Assembly: GCA_037200685.1 (NCBI GenBank)
Contig: JBBCIG010000002.1
Location: 127,184 to 191,183, forward strand
Reading direction: 5' to 3'
Source of the DNA: JAJKIP01 sp037200685
GTDB taxonomy: Bacteria > Bacteroidota > Bacteroidia > Chitinophagales > Chitinophagaceae
Length of the DNA: 64,000 bases
In this document: one piece after another, positions 46,315-56,304 of the stretch
Numbering within the stretch: position 1 is the first letter of the stretch
How the letters are laid out: the number at the start of each line of letters is the position of its first letter
Made by a program: the position numbers and the translations under genes
The notes under the pieces: generated by a model
Database searches by the model: none
What the model was told of the DNA's origin: nothing
The model's input: only the letters and a program-made list of their open reading frames with translations

Positions 46315-47748
46315 TTGAGCAAATCCCTCATTATATCGATCTTATTTTTATTATTCGCCTGTTATTCCTGTCTCGTTAAGAAATCAGGAAGACAATCATT
46401 GTACGAGTTACAGCAATCTGCGGGTTCATTTTCTAAAAACGATTCTTTATCGATCATTAATGCATACACCTTCCCGGAAGGAAATGCAGCAACAGGATAT
46501 CAATATCTTTTATATGGAAATGCTTTCAGCAGCGGTATACCGGAAAGCCTTTACAAAAAAGTCCTGTTTGGAAAAAACACAATGGTGGCGTCCCTCACCG
46601 GCTATAACAAATATGTGCTGAATGATTTTGTTGCATTTAAAAATAAAGATGGCAATGTAACAGTATCTCCCGGTTGCCTGCATTGCCATGCGCAAAAATT
46701 CAATGACCAATTGATTATTGGATTGGGTAACAGCTACAGTAATTTCCAGGATGATAAAACCCATTACCTGAAGCTGGCGGAAAAAGTCACCAAACTCTTA
46801 TATGGAAAAAAATCAAAAGAATGGAAAACTGCCGAACGGGCTTTTGAATCCGGTTATTTTTTAGCCCCACAAATTATAACGGAAATGCAGGGGCCAACGT
46901 CCGCACATCGTATCCTGGAAATGATGGCCGCCCATCGTGATCCGCAAACATTATTATTCCGGGCGGATACCAGTTATTTTGACATCCCTCCTATTGTCAT
47001 TCCTACAGACATTCCTCCACTCTGGAATTCAAAAAAGAAAAAAGCATTTACCATCAATGCGATGGAACAGGGCGATCTTTTAAAACATTTAATGAGCCCG
47101 ACGATTATTATTTTCACCGATACTGCGGAAGCGAATGAAATATATAAGAACATAAAAGATGTTTGGGCTTACTTCACTACGCTTGAAGCGCCAAAGTATC
47201 CTTATAAGGTTGATGAAGCAGCTGCGGAACAAGGAAAACTAATCTTTTCAAAAAACTGTTCTTCCTGCCACGGAACTTATGGAAATAATGAATACTACCC
47301 GGAGAAATTAGTTCCCGGGGAAATTATCGAAACCGATTCCCTTATGCTAAAGTACTATGCGAATTATCCTGAATTTGCAGAATGGTTTAATAAAAGTTGG
47401 TTCGCATCAGCTTCTTCCCCTGCATTTATTAAACCCCAGCCCGGCTATGTAGCCCCGCCGCTGAATGGTGTTTGGATAACTGCCCCTTATTTACACAATG
47501 GTTCTGTTCCAACTATTGAAGAAGTGTTAAACAGCAACCTGCGTCCCCGGTATTGGCAAAGAAGTTTCACTAAAGAAAAATATGATTATGAAAAGGTAGG
47601 TTGGCAGTATAAAAAACTGAAGACACATGGCGGTAAAAAAACATATAACACGGATATTCCCGGCTATGGAAATTATGGACACTATTTCGGCGACCACCTC
47701 AGCGACAAAGAAAGAAAAGATCTTATTGAATATTTAAAAACGCTGTGA
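46315..47748 (+). CDS. Di-heme c-type cytochrome lipoprotein
   Basis: 477 residues. The start is TTG (46315); no ATG fits. A lipoprotein-type signal (SLIISILFLLFACYSC) is followed by two haem-binding CxxCH motifs, CLHCH near residue 123 and CSSCH near residue 320. The second is in a cytochrome c domain with the typical TAPYLHNGSVPTIEEVL closing segment of di-haem oxidoreductases and peroxidases. It probably carries out periplasmic electron transfer. Partners are not encoded nearby. Confidence 0.78.
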   Translation: MSKSLIISILFLLFACYSCLVKKSGRQSLYELQQSAGSFSKNDSLSIINAYTFPEGNAATGYQYLLYGNAFSSGIPESLYKKVLFGKNTMVASLTGYNKYVLNDFVAFKNKDGNVTVSPGCLHCHAQKFNDQLIIGLGNSYSNFQDDKTHYLKLAEKVTKLLYGKKSKEWKTAERAFESGYFLAPQIITEMQGPTSAHRILEMMAAHRDPQTLLFRADTSYFDIPPIVIPTDIPPLWNSKKKKAFTINAMEQGDLLKHLMSPTIIIFTDTAEANEIYKNIKDVWAYFTTLEAPKYPYKVDEAAAEQGKLIFSKNCSSCHGTYGNNEYYPEKLVPGEIIETDSLMLKYYANYPEFAEWFNKSWFASASSPAFIKPQPGYVAPPLNGVWITAPYLHNGSVPTIEEVLNSNLRPRYWQRSFTKEKYDYEKVGWQYKKLKTHGGKKTYNTDIPGYGNYGHYFGDHLSDKERKDLIEYLKTL

Positions 47749-47775
47749 GCCGCATCAATTCTGTCAGCGATGAGG

Positions 47776-47783
47776 TATTTTTG
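47776..47783 (+). promoter_or_regulatory. Promoter -7 element of the helicase gene
   Basis: TATTTTTG matches TAnnTTTG exactly. Initiation near 47790 would give an 11-base leader before the TTG start at 47801. No clear TTG lies 20 bases upstream. Confidence 0.5.
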
Positions 47784-47800
47784 TCCTCCAACTTTAGTTT

Positions 47801-50365
47801 TTGAACCTCACAACTACACCCGGATATAAAGCAATTACTGATTGGCTGTCTGCGAAGCAGCGACAACCTTTTTTATTCCAGGAGCAAACATGGCAGCATA
47901 TCATCAATAACGAAAGCGGCCTGGTGAATGCGCCAACCGGCTGCGGCAAAACATACTCTGTTTTTTTGGGCGCTGTCATTGATTTTATTAATCATCATCC
48001 CGATGATTATAAAACAAAAAAGAATAATGGGCTTCAATTGATTTGGATAACGCCGCTTCGTGCACTCGCAAAAGATATTGGGAGGGCGATGGAAGAAGTG
48101 ATCAGCGAAATGGAAATGAGCTGGAAGATCGGTATCCGCAACGGTGATACCGATATGAACGAAAGGGCCAAACAAAAAAGGCAAATGCCCGAAGTATTGA
48201 TCATCACTCCCGAAAGCCTTCATCTCTTATTAGCACAAAAAGGTTACCCGGATATTTTTCAATCATTAAAAACCGTCGCCGTTGATGAATGGCATGAATT
48301 ACTTGGAAGTAAAAGAGGCGTCCAGGTAGAATTGGCTGTAAGCAGGCTGGTTGCTTTAGCAACTGGTCGTGAGCAGAAAGTTGTTGATTCAGAAGATAAC
48401 TCGCAACTCGTAACTCATAACTCTAAACTTTCCCTCTGGGGTATCTCCGCCACGATCGGCAATCTTGAACAAGCTAAAGAAGTTTTATTATCATCATTGA
48501 ATACGAAAGGCGTTATCGTACGATCACAAATGCAAAAGAAAGTAGAGATCGAATCTGTATTTCCTGACGAAATAGAAAAATATCCGTGGGCTGGACATTT
48601 GGGTATCAAGCTTGTTGATAAAGTAATTCCGATTATCAATAGCAGCAAAACCACACTCATTTTTATTAATACCCGCGGCATGAGTGAATTGTGGTACCAG
48701 GCTTTATTAAATGCCGCACCTGATCTCGCTGGTGCTATCGCTTTACATCACGGCAGCGTTGACCAGGAATTAAGATTATGGGTGGAAGAATCTTTACACA
48801 CCGCCCGCTTAAAAGCTGTAGTTTGTACAGCCTCACTTGATCTCGGTGTTGACTTCCGCCCGGTTGAAACGGTTATACAAGTAGGTTCACCAAAAGGTGT
48901 AGCAAGATTTTTACAAAGGGCCGGCCGCAGTGGCCATAGTCCCGACCAGGTAAGTAAAATTTATTTTCTTCCTACCCATTCATTAGAATTGATAGAAGCC
49001 GCCGCATTAAAAGAGGCCATTGACGAACAGCTTATCGAAAGCAGGCAGCCCATGCTTTTATGTTTTGATGTATTAATACAATACTGCTGTACGCTGGCCA
49101 TCTCGGAAGGATTTACTTCCGATGAATTATTTGAAGAAATAAAAAGCACTTACTGTTATAGGGAAATTACCGAACATGAATGGCGGCAACTGATTCATCA
49201 TATTACCGAAGGCGGCAGCGCTTTAAGCCAATACGACGAATACAAAAAAATTGAAATCATTGATGGAATATACCGCATGCCCGGAAGACGAATGGCCATG
49301 CGCCATCGTTTACATATCGGTACTATTGTCAGTGATGCGATGCTGAAAGTAAAATTTATGAGTGGTGGTTATATCGGCGTGATAGAAGAATATTTTATTT
49401 CAAGGCTGGAGCCGGGTGATGTCTTTACACTCGCCGGAAGAAATTTAGAACTGGTGATGATAAAAGACATGACCGTTATTGTCAGAAAATCGAATGCAAC
49501 AAAGTCAAATGTACCCAGCTGGAACGGTGGAAGAATGCCGCTAAGCGCCAATCTCGGAAAGATGCTGAGAAAACAGTTGACAATCAGCCGCAGGTTATTG
49601 ACAGATTCTTCAGTATCGGTCATCGATCATCTGTCATTCGACAACGAACTCATTCCTATCGAACTGAAAACACTTTCCCCGCTGTTTGAACTACAGGAAA
49701 AACTCTCCCATGTTCCTAAAGCAAACGAATTACTGATCGAACAAATAGAAACAAGGGATGGCTTTCATCTTTTTGTATTTCCATTTGAAGGAAGACTGGT
49801 GCATGAAGCTATGGCTGCCATACTTGCTTATCGCATTAGCCGCATCCGTCCCATCACTTTTTCTTTTGCGATGAATGATTACGGTTTTGAATTACTCAGC
49901 GATCAGCCGATTCCGGTAGATGATACCAATGTCTACGAATTATTTTCCCCGGATAATTTATTTGAAGACATACAACGCAGCGTTAACTCAACGGAAATGG
50001 CGAAAAGAAAATTCCGGGATATCGCTGTTATCGGCGGATTAATTTTCCAGGGAATGCCGGGCGAGAAAAAGAAAGCAAGGCATTTACAATCTTCCGCTTC
50101 TTTGCTTTTTAAAGTATTCGCGGAATACGATCCGGATAATTTATTGCTCCGCCAGGCTTACCAGGAAGTATTTGACCAGCAAATGGAAGAAGTGCGGCTA
50201 AGAGATATGTTGCATCGCATTCAACAATCAAAAATCGTCCTTACGTTTCCTGAACGCCTCACTCCTTTTTGTTTCCCGGTGAAAGTGGATAGCATGCGGG
50301 AAGACCTTTCTTCGGAAAAATTAGAAGACAGGGTGAAAAAGATGCAGGTCCAGCTGGAAAATTAA
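47801..50365 (+). CDS. Ligase-associated DNA damage response DEXH-box helicase (Lhr-like)
   Basis: 854 residues, starting at TTG 47801 because no ATG lies upstream of the conserved WLSAKQRQPFLFQEQTW. Superfamily 2 motifs: Walker A NAPTGCGKTYS, motif Ia ITPLRALAKD, DExH box VDEWHELLGSKRG, motif III WGISATIGN, motif V CTASLDLGVDFRPVE, and motif VI QRAGRSGHSP; then the Lhr winged-helix and C-terminal domains. This branch travels with PdeM, which is the next gene, in a DNA repair set. Residues about 190-208 (VVDSEDNSQLVTHNSKLS) look like an insertion encoded by short repeats (AACTCGTAACTCATAACTC). Confidence 0.87.
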   Translation: MNLTTTPGYKAITDWLSAKQRQPFLFQEQTWQHIINNESGLVNAPTGCGKTYSVFLGAVIDFINHHPDDYKTKKNNGLQLIWITPLRALAKDIGRAMEEVISEMEMSWKIGIRNGDTDMNERAKQKRQMPEVLIITPESLHLLLAQKGYPDIFQSLKTVAVDEWHELLGSKRGVQVELAVSRLVALATGREQKVVDSEDNSQLVTHNSKLSLWGISATIGNLEQAKEVLLSSLNTKGVIVRSQMQKKVEIESVFPDEIEKYPWAGHLGIKLVDKVIPIINSSKTTLIFINTRGMSELWYQALLNAAPDLAGAIALHHGSVDQELRLWVEESLHTARLKAVVCTASLDLGVDFRPVETVIQVGSPKGVARFLQRAGRSGHSPDQVSKIYFLPTHSLELIEAAALKEAIDEQLIESRQPMLLCFDVLIQYCCTLAISEGFTSDELFEEIKSTYCYREITEHEWRQLIHHITEGGSALSQYDEYKKIEIIDGIYRMPGRRMAMRHRLHIGTIVSDAMLKVKFMSGGYIGVIEEYFISRLEPGDVFTLAGRNLELVMIKDMTVIVRKSNATKSNVPSWNGGRMPLSANLGKMLRKQLTISRRLLTDSSVSVIDHLSFDNELIPIELKTLSPLFELQEKLSHVPKANELLIEQIETRDGFHLFVFPFEGRLVHEAMAAILAYRISRIRPITFSFAMNDYGFELLSDQPIPVDDTNVYELFSPDNLFEDIQRSVNSTEMAKRKFRDIAVIGGLIFQGMPGEKKKARHLQSSASLLFKVFAEYDPDNLLLRQAYQEVFDQQMEEVRLRDMLHRIQQSKIVLTFPERLTPFCFPVKVDSMREDLSSEKLEDRVKKMQVQLEN

Positions 50366-50395
50366 GAATGTTGTTCCTGCAATGTATCCCCGCAT

Positions 50396-50403
50396 TAAAT
50401 TTG
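50396..50403 (+). promoter_or_regulatory. Promoter -7 element of pdeM
   Basis: TAAATTTG fits TAnnTTTG, and TTG at 50371-50373 lies 22 bases upstream. The expected start falls at or next to the pdeM ATG (50411), suggesting a leaderless transcript independent of the helicase promoter. Confidence 0.5.
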
Positions 50404-50410
50404 CGGCGTT

Positions 50411-51070
50411 ATGGCTACTCTTTTATCTCATATCTTATATGATCAGCATCTTATTCTCAACGCTGAAAGAACGTTATACTGGGAAGATCAAAATACATTG
50501 ATCGTGGCTGATGTGCATGTTGGGAAGACGGGGCACTTCCGCAAATCAGGAATTAATGTGCCGCAATCCGTTTATAAGGACGACCTGCACCGCCTGCTGG
50601 CACAAATACTTTTCTTTAAAGCAGAACGCTTAATTATCGTAGGCGATTTAACTCACAGCGCCGCTAATCTTGAAATGGATCTTTTCCGTAAATGGCGAAA
50701 GGATTTTTCATCCCTGAAAGTGGATTTAGTGAAAGGCAACCATGATATCCTGGATAATAAATGGTATGAGCAGGCTGATATCAATGTATATAATGATCCG
50801 TTGGTGATAGAACAGTTCATGTTCATGCACGACATTAAACAGTCAAAAAAAAATATAGATACAGATAAATTTATTTTCTCCGGCCATATTCATCCCGTTG
50901 TGGTGATGAGGGGAAAAGGAAAACAAACACTCAGCTTTCCCTGCTTTTATTTTTCAAAGGGTTATTCTGTTCTGCCGGCGTTCAGCCGCTTTACCGGTGG
51001 ATATAGAGTGCAGGCGCAGGAAGGTGATGTTGTTTTTGCATTGGTGGAGAAAGAGATATTGAAGTTGTAG
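50411..51070 (+). CDS. pdeM: Ligase-associated DNA damage response endonuclease PdeM
   Basis: 219 residues. Calcineurin-like metallophosphoesterase with all metal motifs: ADVHVGKTGHFRK near residue 35, GDLTHSAAN, KGNHDILD, and the C-terminal HDIKQSKK with SGHIHPVV. It cleaves DNA or phosphodiesters with the upstream Lhr-like helicase; the usual ligase and exonuclease members are not in this window. It ends FALVEKEILKL. A repeat-filled gap with a convergent gene follows. Confidence 0.88.
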   Translation: MATLLSHILYDQHLILNAERTLYWEDQNTLIVADVHVGKTGHFRKSGINVPQSVYKDDLHRLLAQILFFKAERLIIVGDLTHSAANLEMDLFRKWRKDFSSLKVDLVKGNHDILDNKWYEQADINVYNDPLVIEQFMFMHDIKQSKKNIDTDKFIFSGHIHPVVVMRGKGKQTLSFPCFYFSKGYSVLPAFSRFTGGYRVQAQEGDVVFALVEKEILKL

Positions 51071-51104
51071 GCTAAGAGGGGGAAAGAGAAAAGGAGTTAT
51101 AAGG

Positions 51105-51160
51105 GAACAAGGGACAAGAAAACAGGCAATATGCAATTGGCAATTAGCAATAGGAAACAG
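51105..51160 (+). repeat. Short-unit repeat family D, copy 2
   Basis: AAGGGAACAAGGGACAAG, then GGCAATATGCAATTGGCAAT and TAGCAATAGG, the same units as at 44704 and inside lpxB. It lies in the 210-base gap after pdeM. Confidence 0.65.
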
Positions 51161-51202
51161 CTTTTAATAGTTCAGATACTGTAAAAAAGTTAACACTTCG
51201 AC

Positions 51203-51272
51203 AATGCTGAGTAGAGAACAGAAAGATGAACGGAGCGTCGCAACAGACGATGATAGTAGTAATGCCGTTGGT
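51203..51272 (+). repeat. Dispersed repeat family A, copy 6
   Basis: ATGCTGAGTAGAGAACAG, AAGATGAACGGAGCGTCGC and AACAGACGATGATAGTAG, ending GTAATGCCGTTGG. It lies between convergent pdeM and DUF5916. Confidence 0.8.
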
Positions 51273-51280
51273 AAAAAAAT

Positions 51281-53744
51281 CTAAGACTTTTTACGAAGCT
51301 TATTGTAATCCAGGAAATAAATGAACCGGATGGTGACCTCATTGCCGTGAAGTAAACCGAATGTTTGATCGAGATTGGGAAAGTATCTTTTATACTGTAC
51401 GCCGTTTATTTGTTCCGATTCATCGTCGCCCAGCCAGTTTTTATAGCCGAGAATGATGCGGCTTCCGTATTGGAAATCCCATGTTAAGAATGCATCTACA
51501 TTGAAATAGTTGACATTGATGTTAAGGTTGGAAGGCGTCGCTGATACAGGTAATCCTTTATCATCGAGGAAAGCAATTCTTTTCACAGGTACGTGGCTCC
51601 AGTAATGCCTTGCACGAAACGTAAGGTTGATCCGGGATGTAAAATTATAGGTGCCGGAAAATATAGAGGTAACATCTTTCAGGTCAACAAAAGCGATTTT
51701 TGGCTGGCTTGCGGTGCTTCTTCCTGCGGAAATGATATAATCCGTTTCAGCTTCGTAACGATGCGAAAGCTCCAGTGTAAACTTATTGCTGAAACGATAA
51801 CGCAAACCGGCTTCGATAATGGAATAATCCTTTTCAGGATTTTTAAAAAAATCAGCGATGAGAAAATCATAGCTGAATAATAATCTCTTCCTGCTATCCG
51901 TATTGCCGGATAAATTCACCGAACCATATTGAGGACGTCTTGCATACTTATCTAACGGTTTTCCTAATACAAAATAATCATGCTGATCGGGTAAATAAGC
52001 CAGCGCCAGCGACACATCCCAAAAGTTTTTTAATAGCCATGTACCACGCAGCTCGGTTTGCATAAGATTAAACCGGCCGGGTTTATAAATGTGATAGTAT
52101 TGAACATTCAACTCGTAGCGGTAATTCAAAAAACTTTTCGTTGGTGTGAACTGGTTGTAACTGAAAGAACCCGTATTCACATTTTGATTGGCTGTTTGTA
52201 AATAGCCCAGGTCAGTAGGATCATAATTTTCAGAGCGGATAACATTCTGAACATAATACTGGATCTTACCGCTCACCTTTTCCGAAACGCAAAGATGTGT
52301 TGTAGCCGCCGTAAGAGTTTGTTGTAAACACTTTACTGTAATGCGTATATCCGCGGAGATTATAGACATTGTCTTTACCATAGATGCTAAAATCAAGTCC
52401 TGTTACGTTAGCATCCCGTGCATCACCATTTCTTATCACGTTTGTGTTTGTAAAAGTCAGGTAAGAACGTCCTTTGAAAGCCTGGTCAAGAACAATGATA
52501 TTATAATTAGCTAAAGGATCAGTTTGAATTTTTGTTCGCTGGTGACTTGTCCTGTCTTCGATAGTCGCATACATCGGTGCGCTGATGGCATTCAAAATTC
52601 CTATCCCCAGTTTTTTTGGTGTCCGGCCTGAAAATTTGATCGCATTATATAATTGTGCCTTTGCCGGGTTTTTAATTATTTCAATATTAGGATCTGCATC
52701 CGCCATAGCCTCCACATCATCATACCCGGAAGGGGCCGCCCCTATCCTGCGGGAATAAAACAATCCTGCTTTATTAAAAATCTCGGTGCCTTCACTAAAA
52801 AATGGACGGTAATCATCAAACTTCACTTCGTAAGGTGTGAGGTTGTTCACCACATTATCAGAAATCACCTGGCCGAAATCAGGAATTAATGTAGCATCCA
52901 ATGTAAAGCTTTCATTGATACCATATTTTACATCCATACCCCCGCTGCCCAATACCCTGTTTTTAAGTTCGCCACGTTCCGGCGTGCTGCGCAAACCAGT
53001 AGATACATAAGGGGAAAAACTTAAGCGCAATGGCGGGCGGATATCCGTCAAATCTTTAAGTTCCCCAAACTGGTTTACAAAACCATTCTCTTTTGGATCG
53101 ACAGGAGTCCAGAAAGTAATTTCATTGTTTCTTCTTACGGAACGCAGAAACTGGATACCCCAATCCTGCATTTTGTCTTTTGCAAAGCGGAGCGCCAGGT
53201 AAGGTATTTTCATTTCCACCACCCAACCATCCGCCATCATCCCGACTTTACTATCCCAGACAGCATCCCAGTTTTTATCACCATATACACCGGGATCTAA
53301 TGTTTGATTAGGAGCCAAGCGTGCATCTGATTGCACATTGGAAGAAGTAACAAGAAACTGAAACCCATTCTGGTGATCATGATAAGTATCAAAGAAGACA
53401 GAAAAATAATCAAGGTCTTTTTGCTGTTCATCATCACGGGCCGTAATCTGTTTGCGGATCAAAGCGGGATCATCATATAAATAAGCGCCGATGTAAATAG
53501 CGGAATTATCATAAGCGATCTTTACCACTGTGCGCTGAGAAGAACGCAAACCGTAGGTAGGAAAATTTTGAATAAAGTCGGTGGCGATAGCTGTCGTTTC
53601 ATTCCAAACGGCATCATCCAGGTTCCCGTCAATAACAGGAGGCTTGGGAGTTTTTACCGCTTGCAATGTTTTTACCTGGGAAAATAAAGACACACAAACG
53701 AGTAATAAGAAGAAGCATAAGCAGGTGCACCGTCTCAAGAGCAT
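51281..53744 (-). CDS. DUF5916 outer-membrane protein with CBM9-like N-terminus (one frame shift)
   Basis: About 820 residues after one correction. The signal sequence is MLLRRCTCLCFFLLLVCVSLFS, then a carbohydrate-binding family 9-like domain (PPVIDGNLDDAVWNE ... AIYIGAYLYDD). The DUF5916 region follows (QFLRSVRRNNE, FTLDATLIPDFGQV, FFSEGTEIFNKAGLFYSRRIG) and a probable outer-membrane beta-barrel. The frame breaks at 52276-52277: removing one base gives FGKVSGKIQYYVQN and the rest of the barrel. The function is unknown. The downstream half keeps alternating hydrophobic/aromatic strands, supporting a barrel. Confidence 0.8.
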
Positions 53745-53840
53745 AGAATAACGTCCAGGCTACAAATATAGAAGACAAGCGTGAAGGGAAAAAGGATGCC
53801 TGAGAATAGTTTTCGCAGCCGGCTTACAGTAAAAATAATT

Positions 53841-54590
53841 CTAATTCATTTTTTTCCGCAGGGTACTTACCTGGTCCTGCAGGTCACTGACAATATTTGT
53901 AAGCTGTCCCATATCCCAACGCTGTTGCTGGTTGGCTTTTGAAAGCACCATCTGCGCCTGCCACATTTCCAGTACATCTTCCGAGTTGACGGTATAAGGA
54001 TGGTAAACCGGGTTATCACTGACTAATGTCAACTTATTTTTTGCACGGCCATTTTTTTGCACCCGTTTGTAAACAATTCCCTCATGGCGTGACACCACAA
54101 TGCAAGCTGTATTATTTTTTACTTCTTCGAGATTGTCCACCTTCGCTCCAACAATAACAGAACCGCTGGGCGTGGGCAACATAGAGTCACCAATTATTTC
54201 AAAAGCACGGTAATTGCCACCTGCGAGCATGGGCAATGTAAACGTGTTGAGTTCATCCACAAATTCAGGATCGGCGTAACCGGCGAGATAACCGGCAGCA
54301 GCTTTCACCGGCACAAAAGGAATATCACTTCTGCCGGAAGCAAGCTTCATCGCCCGCCTTCTTGCCATGTAACTGCTCTTGGTTTCGCTCAGGTCTTTGC
54401 GCAATATTTCATCCAATGTCAATTTAAAAATATCGCAGACCACTTCGAGCACATCAATTCTTGGCTCGGCCCTTTCTTCTTCGTATGCACCGAGCAATGA
54501 TCGCTTAATACGAAGTTTTTGAGCGAATTCTTCCTGTGTCCAACCCCGCAGCTTGCGGAGATATTTCAGATTTTGATTGGAGATGGCCAT
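53841..54590 (-). CDS. XRE-family repressor with LexA-like S24 domain
   Basis: 249 residues. The N-terminal helix-turn-helix (LKYLRKLRGWTQEEFAQKLRIKRSLLGAYE) is followed by a linker and an S24 LexA/CI-type domain. This has an Ala-Gly candidate cleavage site in KAAAGYLAGYAD, the catalytic Ser in IGDSMLPTPSG and the catalytic Lys in GIVYKRV. The layout resembles self-cleaving SOS or phage repressors, although Bacteroidota often have non-phage versions. No phage genes are nearby. A C-terminal coiled-coil tail (NIVSDLQDQVSTLRKKMN) is unusual. Confidence 0.85.
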   Translation of the reverse strand: MAISNQNLKYLRKLRGWTQEEFAQKLRIKRSLLGAYEEERAEPRIDVLEVVCDIFKLTLDEILRKDLSETKSSYMARRRAMKLASGRSDIPFVPVKAAAGYLAGYADPEFVDELNTFTLPMLAGGNYRAFEIIGDSMLPTPSGSVIVGAKVDNLEEVKNNTACIVVSRHEGIVYKRVQKNGRAKNKLTLVSDNPVYHPYTVNSEDVLEMWQAQMVLSKANQQQRWDMGQLTNIVSDLQDQVSTLRKKMN

Positions 54591-54617
54591 TTTAAACTAA
54601 TTGATTTAGCTGCAAAA

Positions 54618-54653
54618 TACTAATTATTTTATCATTTTAAAAAAAATTTAGTA
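54618..54653. promoter_or_regulatory. Possible operator for the XRE-S24 repressor
   Basis: TACTAA (54618-54623) and TTAGTA (54648-54653) are perfect inverted half-sites 24 bases apart, directly upstream of the repressor gene. AT-rich context makes a chance match possible. Confidence 0.25.
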
Positions 54654-54756
54654 GTTGAGAAAGCAAGTAAGAGATTTTACAAATGCCCCATCGTGTAACC
54701 TGCGAAAAGAATGAAGAGTCTTATCTATTGATAACTTAAACTATAGAAGGTTTTTG

Positions 54757-54840
54757 ATTTGGAACACGAAGGCACGGAGGCGCAAAGGATTTACAAAGAG
54801 AATGCGCCTTCGTGCCTTTGTGATTTGGTGCTCCAAATCC
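54757..54840. repeat. Inverted repeat family C, copy 1
   Basis: GATTTGGAACACGAAGGCAC ... GCGCAAAGG is mirrored by GCGCCTTCGTGCCTTTGTG ... GCTCCAAATC, forming a long imperfect hairpin. A related copy lies at 57612-57706. Shadow ORFs here are not genes. Confidence 0.7.
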
Positions 54841-54868
54841 ATACACAATGAAATGAGAAGAGTTCCGT

Positions 54869-55075
54869 TAATGCTGAGTAGAGAACAGGAAGATGAAGAG
54901 TGCGACCATTCGACTTCGCTCATGGTAAACTGGGACGCTATTGCTGAATAGCGGACAGAAAGATGAACGGAGCGTCGCAACAGACGATGATAGTAGTAAT
55001 GCAGCTGGGTTAATAATGCGCCGCCCCGATTTCATCGGGATTTCGCTTCGCTCAACAACAGCCGATGCCATGAAA
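54869..55075 (+). repeat. Dispersed repeat family A, copies 7a and 7b in tandem
   Basis: 7a (54869-54942): TGCTGAGTAGAGAACAG, GAAGAGTGCGACC, then ATTCGACTTCGCTCATGG, the last forming a hairpin. 7b (54943-55075): TTGCTGAATAGCGGACAG, AACGGAGCGTCGCAACAGACG, AGCTGGGTTAATAA and the extension GGGATTTCGCTTCGCTC seen also at 25380-25435. The tandem lies upstream of surE. Confidence 0.75.
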
Positions 55076-55173
55076 TACTGCAGTTGGTCACATATATATA
55101 ATATCAGCATTTCAACCGATTTCAAAAATGAGGTTTGAAGCTTCAAAAAATATTACCACTTTTGCGTTTGAAT

Positions 55174-55998
55174 ATGACAACCAAAAAAGCCACTCCTAAG
55201 AAAAAAGCATCGAAAGCCGCTGTGGCCCGCGGCAGTAAACCTGTTATTCTTATTACCAATGACGACGGCATCATGGCCCCGGGGATCATGAACCTGGTGG
55301 AAGCCGTGAAGGATTTGGGTAAAGTGATCGTCGTTGCGCCGGACAAAGCTCAGTCGGGAATGGGGCACGCCATTACGATCGGCCAGCCGCTGCGTTTGCA
55401 TAAAGTAAATGTGTTTGGGGATATAGAAGCATGGTCTTGCACCGGCACGCCGGTTGACTGTGTGAAACTCGCCGTTGATAAAGTGCTGCACCGCAAACCA
55501 GACCTTTGCCTCAGTGGCATTAACCACGGCGCTAATCATAGTATCAACGTGATTTATTCCGGCACCATGTCGGCTGCTGTGGAAGCTGCTATTGAAAGTA
55601 TTCCTTCCGCAGGATTTTCATTGCTGGATTATAGCATCGAAGCGGATTTTTCCGGGTCACGGAAATATGTAAAGATGATCGTGGAAAAAATGCTGGCGAC
55701 CAAAATGGAAAAGCATACCGTATTAAATGTAAATATTCCACCGTTGCCGCCCAACCTGCTAAAAGGTTTTAAACTTTGCAGGCAAGCCTATGCGAAATAC
55801 GAAGAAGATTTTTTGGAAAGACAAGACCCGCATGGCCGCCGTTATTATTGGCTGACGGGAGAATTTGTAAACTTTGATAAAGGAAAAGATACCGATGTGT
55901 GGGCTTTGAAGAATGGTTTTGTAAGCATCGTGCCGGTTCAATTTGATTTGACGCACTATGCACAAAAAGCGAAACTTGAAAAACTCTGGAAAAAATGA
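55174..55998 (+). CDS. surE: 5'/3'-nucleotidase SurE
   Basis: 274 residues from ATG 55174; an in-frame ATG at 55135 would add 13 residues encoded beside a repeat and is less likely. A basic leader (MTTKKATPKKKASKAA) precedes the SurE fold: ILITNDDGIMAPGI with the metal-binding aspartates, VVAPDKAQSG, CTGTPVDCVKLA and SGINHGANHSINVIYSGTMSAA. It dephosphorylates nucleoside monophosphates and is linked to stationary-phase survival. It overlaps the next small membrane gene. Confidence 0.92.
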   Translation: MTTKKATPKKKASKAAVARGSKPVILITNDDGIMAPGIMNLVEAVKDLGKVIVVAPDKAQSGMGHAITIGQPLRLHKVNVFGDIEAWSCTGTPVDCVKLAVDKVLHRKPDLCLSGINHGANHSINVIYSGTMSAAVEAAIESIPSAGFSLLDYSIEADFSGSRKYVKMIVEKMLATKMEKHTVLNVNIPPLPPNLLKGFKLCRQAYAKYEEDFLERQDPHGRRYYWLTGEFVNFDKGKDTDVWALKNGFVSIVPVQFDLTHYAQKAKLEKLWKK

Positions 55999-56290
55999 TC
56001 TTAAAAAAGATGATCTTAGATTGGGATTAGTGCTTGGTATTCTCGGGCCGGTAGTCGGTCTTGTAGTGATCTATTTTATAAAATTTCCTTCTTACAGTTT
56101 TGAAGAATTCCTGGATGAATTTATACATAACAATAAATTAATTACCTCCATCGGTGCGCTGTCTTTACTGGCGAACGTTATTTTCTTCACCATATATATT
56201 AATACGCACCGTGATAAAACCGCCAAAGGCATTTTCCTCGTTACGCTTATTTATGGTATTGGTATTTTAGCGTTGAAGCTGTTGAATTAA
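55958..56290 (+). CDS. Small three-helix membrane protein
   Basis: Up to 110 residues; the region from LRLGLVLGILGPVVGLVVIYF onward is the certain part, with three predicted membrane helices (near residues 22-42, 63-83 and 90-108). The ATG at 55958 overlaps surE by 41 bases. If one A were missing in the A-run near 56002, translation could start at the ATGA junction with the surE stop (MILKKDDLRLG...), the commoner arrangement. A conserved hypothetical in this position between surE and lpxB would be typical of Chitinophagaceae. Function unknown. Confidence 0.6.
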   Translation: MHKKRNLKNSGKNDLKKDDLRLGLVLGILGPVVGLVVIYFIKFPSYSFEEFLDEFIHNNKLITSIGALSLLANVIFFTIYINTHRDKTAKGIFLVTLIYGIGILALKLLN

Positions 56291-56304
56291 GAATTATTTT
56301 TTTG

